Positions 8,456 to 12,254 of a stretch of 12,254 bases of DNA are shown here, one piece after another (within the stretch, counting starts at the first letter, position 1; each line of letters starts with the position of its first letter). The notes under the pieces are model-generated. The model did no database searches, was not told the origin of the DNA, and saw only the letters and a list, made by a program, of their open reading frames with translations. The position numbers were made by a program, and so were the translations under genes. Source of the DNA: Glomus cerebriforme (taxonomy: Eukaryota; Glomeromycota; Glomeromycetes; Glomerales; Glomeraceae); NCBI GenBank assembly GCA_003550305.1, contig QKYT01000666.1, positions 47,850 through 60,103 on the forward strand, given 5' to 3'.

Positions 8456-8846
8456 TCCAAAAAATCTGTCTTTATATGATGAGATTCTAAAAAGCGTTGG
8501 GGTATAAATGGCATTAGTATTAACACATCGGAGAACATGAAACTTTGATGGTAATGGGAAATAATTATTACCATCAACCCAATGCATTAATCAATATCCA
8601 TCATGAATTCATGATATTACAAGTAAATTGTTTTTTTTTTGACCTATTGCCGTAGTAAATATTGTTAACATTACTGCTTTTTGTATGCTCAAAGGATCAT
8701 CTGAGAAGACCTCGTCTATAATATTAAGAACACATTCATTAAAGAATCAATCTGCGATCTTTGAAATGCCATAAAGGAACGTAATACTTCCATGAAGCGG
8801 TGGATATATTTGATAAGAATGTTAAATATTCTTTTCTTTCATCAAC
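8456..8846 (-). pseudogene. Decayed protein-coding fragment, family unknown
   Basis: I do not recognise the protein. On the minus strand, one frame from about 8846 reads VDERKEYLTFLSNISTASW and on to KDRRLIL, stop (8741-8739). The next frame takes over near 8747 and reads FFNECVLNIIDEVFSDDPLS, QKAVMLTIFTTAIGQ, two TGA stops (8611-8609 and 8593-8591), then MHWVDGNNYFPLPSKFHV and TPTLFRISSYKDRFFG before TAA 8455-8453. The two frames join with a single-base change. A hand count gives about a quarter G or C at third positions in this frame, against over 40% in the opposing plus-strand frame, as expected for the true coding frame in AT-rich DNA. The region includes a perfect 11-bp hairpin (8545-8577). 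It may extend upstream past 9000 in more damaged form. Confidence 0.5.
8545..8577. repeat. Perfect 11-bp inverted repeat
   Basis: TTGATGGTAAT (8545-8555) and ATTACCATCAA (8567-8577) are exact inverted copies around an 11-base loop. It lies inside the decayed coding fragment, where it encodes part of the WVDGNNYF stretch, so it may be incidental. Confidence 0.7.
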
Positions 8847-9652
8847 ACAATTTCAAGTCAAATTTTAAGCCAGAATAAGTACTCATTCTGTTACTATTCT
8901 GTTTGCTTATACATATATACATTGATCATGTTTTATTTACTGCACTGTTAGTCGTCATTAACTCCACTTGTTCATTATCAGGCAAAACCTGTTGAAAAAG
9001 AAGTTTTCAATTCTGTTGAGTGGGATAGGAAACCATTAGAAAAGTGGCAAAAACCACAATTTCTCTATATACTATTTAATTTTATCAATGGTATTTTTAT
9101 CAATGGTATTCGTCAGCTGCATCCATCATTATTGGTCTCCGTGATTTCTTTGCACACATAATAATAACATTTGAACTTTTCTAGCATTTAGCACAACAGT
9201 AGTACAAATAAAATCTGGTGTTTCATCAGATTCAAAACCATTTAGCTCTCTCGAAGAAGATTAGCAACTTGTCATAGCCATTCATATCAATGAATATTGG
9301 GAAATTTTCTCACAAACCAATGGAAGGGAGGGCTGGCCTAAAAAGGTCTTTTCAAAGAAATTATGTACACCCTTGAGACTTTGATGATAACGACAAATAA
9401 CCTATTTTAAAGTCGTTCAACACAATTACTTTTAGGAATCAGTTTAATATTATAATCAATTGGTCAAACTAAATCAATTGAAATAGCCAAAACATTTTTA
9501 ATGTGGAAACTAAGAATATGTGACAGAATAATAAAAAACTCAAATCAAATCCTATGTAAAGTCTTTTCCCACCTCCAAAATTAAATGATCTCAGATACTT
9601 TAGTCAAATTTGTCATACTATTTTTAACATTAAGGAACCTTACATTTTTATG
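8847..9652. other. Probably decayed DNA, no gene assigned; contains a 15-bp tandem duplication
   Basis: Short protein-like stretches exist on the minus strand (for example MCAKKSRRPIMMDAADE near 9150), but stops and frame changes are dense and no family is recognised. TTTATCAATGGTATT is duplicated exactly at 9081-9095 and 9096-9110. Beyond about 9330 nothing is supported. Confidence 0.4.
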
Positions 9653-10100
9653 TCATATCTCATGCACTTGTGCCTTTATTTTATTAATCTCATGGCGCAG
9701 CTGATTATTATCCTTAATTCGTTCCTCATGTTCCCTAGTCAGATTTTGCATAAATCGGCCAAAGGTTTCTTTATTATATTTAAGCAATTGCTTTTGCATG
9801 ACAATAAGCTCATATCTAACCCGGTCATTTTTTTTTTGTCTTATGATCACATGTAACATTATCTGTCCGAGTTCCATTGTCTGTAACATATGCAATTGGC
9901 AATGAAAAGGGTAGCGGACATTCAGGCCAACTTTGGGGTCGTTGTTTTTCTGATCCATAGTTTTGCGACTCCGGTCTAATGAATTCTGGTAAATCTCTAA
10001 TGTATGGCGCAAATAATCCTCTATCCATTTATTTTTCTCTGAAATCTGCTCTGGAGAAATAGGTTTGTGGGAATGGTGCAAGAGCCTTTGATAAGACCAT
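9653..10100 (-). pseudogene. Small basic coiled-coil protein gene, interrupted; unknown family
   Basis: Minus-strand frame from ATG 10100-10098: MVLSKALAPFPQTYFSRADF, then an in-frame TAA (10031-10029), then GLFAPYIRDLPEFIRPE, SWPECPLPFSLPIAYVTDNG and a run of Lys codons in an A10 tract (9828-9837). With one A fewer the frame passes into NDRVRYELIVMQKQLLKYNK and a charged helix ending at TGA 9655-9653, giving roughly 149 residues. The competing frame through 9840-10081 is open but has about 49% G/C at third positions against about 24% in the frame chosen (hand counts), so it is probably a shadow. An ATG at 10028 directly after the TAA could permit a shorter product. The C-terminal half is predicted helical and highly charged. 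It is divergent from the gene starting at 10705. Either the copy is dead, or the stop and homopolymer are sequence errors. Confidence 0.55.
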
Positions 10101-10216
10101 AATCGATTCTTCCCGATATAAAGCTTAGCTATTCTATTTCGAGAAAAAAGCTAATTTTGTAAAATAAAAAAAAACTAATTCTGTTAAAAATAATCTAATA
10201 TGCTTGATGTCAGTTA

Positions 10217-10244
10217 TTTTGCGCGCAAAATTTTGCATGCAAAA
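10217..10244. promoter_or_regulatory. Two abutting 14-bp perfect palindromes
   Basis: TTTTGCGCGCAAAA (10217-10230) is followed without a gap by TTTTGCATGCAAAA (10231-10244). They differ only in the two central bases. TTTGCGCGC resembles the E2F/MBF-type consensus in both directions. The site is about 117 bp upstream of the minus-strand ATG at 10100. Binding is inferred. Confidence 0.7.
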
Positions 10245-10396
10245 AATTTATATATTCTCGACACAGTAGTTAGCGATGACAATTTATTAAGTTGTAATCA
10301 CGAAGTTATATGGCTTGAAGCGCAATAAAATGGTTACTCGTACTGCGGGAGATCAATATCACATGATCTATCTTTGTTACTGCTAGGAAGGGTGGA

Positions 10397-10411
10397 TAGG
10401 GTTAGGGTTAG
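10397..10411 (+). promoter_or_regulatory. Telomere-like box (TTAGGG, two units)
   Basis: TAGGGTTAGGGTTAG is the usual fungal telomere repeat in two units at an internal site. Such boxes act as binding sites for Myb/TBF-type factors in some promoters; here this is only inferred from position. Confidence 0.5.
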
Positions 10412-10473
10412 AGATTCCTATTATTAATGTTTTCTCGATTATAACATCATTATTACATCATTAGATTTATTTT

Positions 10474-10580
10474 ACTGATTCACTTCATTTTTTTTACTGA
10501 TTCACTTCATTTTTTTTTCTGATTCATTTCATTTTTTTTTACTGATTCACGACATTTTTTTTTTACTGATTCATTACATT
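10474..10580 (+). repeat. Five-copy minisatellite, unit 22-24 bp
   Basis: Units begin at 10474, 10496, about 10518, 10541 and 10565. Each is ACTGATTCANNNCAT followed by a T-run (written as a consensus). The T-run grows along the array, which explains the drift in unit length. Non-coding. Confidence 0.9.
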
Positions 10581-10611
10581 TTGTAATTTCGTGTAATTAT
10601 AGATTTCTTTC

Positions 10612-10618
10612 TATAAAG
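10612..10618 (+). promoter_or_regulatory. Candidate TATA box
   Basis: TATAAAG lies 87 bp upstream of the plus-strand ATG at 10705, a usual distance in fungi. The motif is weak evidence in AT-rich DNA. Confidence 0.3.
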
Positions 10619-10704
10619 AGGTATTTAACTCTCGATTTCGCGTTTACTTAACTTTTTACTTTCTTATTGAAAGAACTAACGTTTTTTTCTTTATCGACAT
10701 TTTT

Positions 10705-12021
10705 ATGGTTCCCAGGAAAAAGAAGTAGCACGTGACGTCCAAACAACCGATTGCCACTAACCTGATTTTGCACCAATAGTAGTTTTTCTGCTTGGTTGGA
10801 CATCCCTCCCAAAAAATGGATGAGACAACTTGTGAAAGATTTCCTAAGACCGTTGAAGTAATTTAGATAAATCGTTTAAGAGAACAGCATATTTTATGCA
10901 GTACTTTACCAACCAAGAAAGTCAATGGAGTAAGGGAAGTGACAGCCCAGAGAAGGCTAGTTACTTGTGGTCCCTTCCCGCCAATTCCTGTGAATACGAG
11001 CTCAGACGCACTTTGTCTATTGTGGAGTTTCTACATGAAGCTCCTATCAGGAAAACGACGCTCGAGAATATCTTACACGGAATCTGGTAGTTTTAACATG
11101 AAGATGGAAACAAGCAAATACCGTCCACGTTCAATAAACATTACATGCAAGATACAAGACAACAAAATCAAGAGATTTATGGCTGGAGCCTCGATTCGCT
11201 TAACACCAGCAAAACCGCCAGTACTAACGGCATCGATGTTGACCGAAATGCAAAAGAAGGTTGCAGAATCGAGGGTGAAAAATATGAGGATATTCAAAGT
11301 GAACACTGCCCTAACCGAACAAGAATTAGAGGATTGCAAGTGGTCCTGGGGCAATTGCTCCGAGTCAGTACCGTGGGAAGCTCTACAAGAACTAAATGGG
11401 AATCATGTCGATTTGTATACCCGCAGTTTCACGTTAGAAACGATGGAAGTCATGAACCAATGTACAATGTGCCAGAAGGTGGCGGACTCTATGAATCTTG
11501 CAGGAATTGCAACAGTTCACCAATGGTGATCGAAGTGATTGCAAACGAACATGAACGTAATCTTTTTGCATCCTATGTTAATCATGGGACCTACAAAGCA
11601 TCAAATCTTAGTAGTATTAAACCGGGATCAAATCTTGACATTTATGTTAATGCAGTTCAAGAGTATGGCTTTACCCACATTATACTAGTTGGAGAACGTG
11701 AACATGGAATAACCTTTTTAGATTGTTATTGTCGCGTTTTTGAATTAGATATGATGACTGGCGTATTGTGGCCACTCGGAGATACTTTAAAAGAGGCAGC
11801 AACGACGCCATGGACTGGCGAAGTAGCATGGAATGTTGATGAAGTTGGGACTGTTTTTGAAGTCGAGTATTGTATGTATGCAAGTCTTGATAGTTTTTAC
11901 CATAATTTATGTAACTTTTTTCTCTCTTCCAGATGGAACTGTTAGTGGAAATCAAGAAGATCAAAAATATGGTGTACCGTTTGGATCAAAAGTGCCAAAA
12001 TTTGAAAATCCGATTTTTTGA
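10705..12021 (+). CDS. Putative multi-exon gene of unknown function
   Basis: I do not recognise this protein. Proposed exon 1 is 10705-10724 (MVPRKK plus two bases). Intron 1 is 10725-10779, with GTAGCA donor, CTAAC branch at 10757-10761 and AATAG acceptor. Exon 2 is 10780-10857 (NSFSAWLDIPPKKWMRQLVK and on). Intron 2 is 10858-10901, 44 nt, GTAATT to TGCAG. The joined frame then stays open to TGA 11527-11529 and includes PPVLTASMLTEMQKKVAESR, CKWSWGNCSESVPWEALQEL and an NQCTMCQK Cys pair. The downstream half lies in the next frame, open from 11145, with VIEVIANEHERNLFASYVNH, GFTHIILVGEREHGITFLDC and GVLWPLGDTLKEAATTPWTG. The two frames join through either a possible 89-nt intron (11415-11503) or a one-base indel. 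The last intron is 11872-11932 (GTATGT to TTCCAG); the final exon ends at TGA 12019-12021 inside the foldback element. Third-position GC falls sharply after about 11530. Exon-intron structure is inferred from frame and splice signals. Confidence 0.5.
10729..10739 (+). promoter_or_regulatory. Overlapping E-box and CRE-like site
   Basis: CACGTG (10729-10734) overlaps TGACGTC (10733-10739). Both are palindromic-type bZIP/bHLH targets. They fall in the proposed first intron, or in the 5' leader if translation starts further down. Function is inferred. Confidence 0.4.
11872..11932 (+). other. 61-nt intron in the plus-strand gene
   Basis: GTATGT donor and CTCTTCCAG acceptor with a pyrimidine-rich end. 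Removal joins TAT-T to AT-GGA and keeps the frame (VEYYGTVSGN). It is the best splice-site pair in the window. Confidence 0.75.
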
Positions 12022-12246
12022 AATTTTGATTTTTGAAAATCTCCTTATAAGGAGATTCTCCTTAAAAGGAAAATCGCCTTTTATGGTAATGTAACGTTAC
12101 ACAAATTCCTTATTAGGAAGTTTGTGTAATAGAAATTTCCATTTTTGGTAATTTGTGTAACGTAGATCGTTTCCATAAAAGGAAAATTCCCTTATAAGGC
12201 GATTTTCAAAATCAAAAATTCGAATTTTCAAAATTTCAAAAAATTA
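11997..12246. mobile_element. MITE-like foldback element at the right edge
   Basis: Almost the whole segment is a long imperfect palindrome. The left arm (11997-12070) has TTTTTGAAAATCTCCTTATA and similar blocks; the right arm (about 12175-12246) inverted reads TTTTGAAAATCGCCTTATAA. Inner parts also pair (GTTACACAAATT near 12096 against AATTTGTGTAAC near 12150). Within it lie a perfect 20-bp palindrome (12038-12057) and GTAACGTTAC (12091-12100). It encodes nothing. Weak inverted similarity may extend to TATGGT (11968) and ACCATA (12249), so exact ends and target duplication are uncertain. Confidence 0.8.
12038..12057. repeat. Perfect 20-bp palindrome
   Basis: AATCTCCTTATAAGGAGATT is fully self-complementary. 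It lies in the left arm of the foldback element, directly after the stop codon of the plus-strand gene, so its RNA would form a strong hairpin in the 3'-UTR. Confidence 0.9.
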
Positions 12247-12254
12247 TTACCATA

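Larger units (their letters stand above)
10101..10704. promoter_or_regulatory. Shared 5' region of a divergent gene pair
   Basis: The 604 bp between the minus-strand ATG (10100) and the plus-strand ATG (10705) hold no gene. They contain paired palindromes (10217-10244), a telomere-like box (10397-10411), a minisatellite (10474-10580) and TATAAAG (10612-10618). A bidirectional promoter is an inference from the layout. Confidence 0.5.

Noticed and set aside
8980..9030. Minus-strand stretch faintly like the region before the helicase core of D5-type viral primase-helicases
   Set aside because: A dozen residues only; no Walker A or B motif follows, so no viral origin is claimed.
9840..10081. Competing minus-strand frame (WIEDYLRHTLEIYQNSLDRS) through the small coiled-coil gene
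   Set aside because: No ATG at its start and about twice the third-position GC of the other frame, contrary to the AT-rich codon use expected here.
10896..11090. Plus-strand frame in the 10.9-11.1 kb segment (NSCEYELRRTLSIVEF)
   Set aside because: Looks protein-like, and could follow an ATG at 10816 through the same 44-nt intron, but it ends at 11090. The alternative frame joined through two introns continues for 200 residues with a CTAAC branch site in intron 1.
1..12254. tRNA, rRNA, CRISPR arrays, bacterial operators or terminators
   Set aside because: No cloverleaf, rRNA core motif or regularly spaced direct repeats with unique spacers were seen; the gene structure is eukaryotic.

Overview
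The window looks like a gene-poor, repeat-rich stretch of an AT-rich fungal nuclear genome. The best fit is an arbuscular mycorrhizal fungus (Glomeromycotina, Rhizophagus-like). The reasons are a kinesin-1 with the fungal neck sequence, a FAR1/MULE transposase of the type very abundant in those genomes, short GT-AG introns with CTAAC branch sites, long A/T homopolymers, and short non-autonomous DNA elements. The taxon is an inference; nothing here identifies a species.

Left third (1-5128). On the minus strand lies a decayed MULE transposase (1-2093) that runs off the left edge. It has a FAR1-type zinc-binding domain, a DDE domain and the start of a SWIM finger, interrupted by stops, frameshifts and two introns. 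Next is a second broken minus-strand frame (2494-2925) whose two frameshifts both coincide with 8-bp near-duplications, then AT-rich foldback DNA, and then a charged, degenerate minus-strand reading frame (3548-4317). Upstream of that frame sit two copies of a 130-bp-period tandem repeat.

Centre (5129-8455). A 498-bp non-autonomous element with about 43-bp terminal inverted repeats lies just beyond the 3' end of the only long intact gene. That gene is an intronless, short kinesin-1 heavy chain (6012-7964, minus) with an intact P-loop but unusual residues in switch II and the following helix.

Right third (8456-12254). A decayed unrecognised minus-strand frame (8456-8846) is followed by a divergent gene pair. 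The minus member (9653-10100) is a small coiled-coil protein gene broken by one stop and one homopolymer indel. The plus member (10705-12021) is a putative multi-exon gene of unknown function whose frames join through small introns. The 604 bp between them hold two abutting 14-bp palindromes, a telomere-like box, a five-copy minisatellite and a TATA-like box. The window ends in a long foldback (MITE-like) element that supplies the last codons and the stop of the plus-strand gene.

No pathway links these genes. The main story is mobile-element activity and decay: transition-type stops, footprint-like duplications, foldback elements and homopolymer slippage, around one conserved motor gene and one uncharacterised gene pair.
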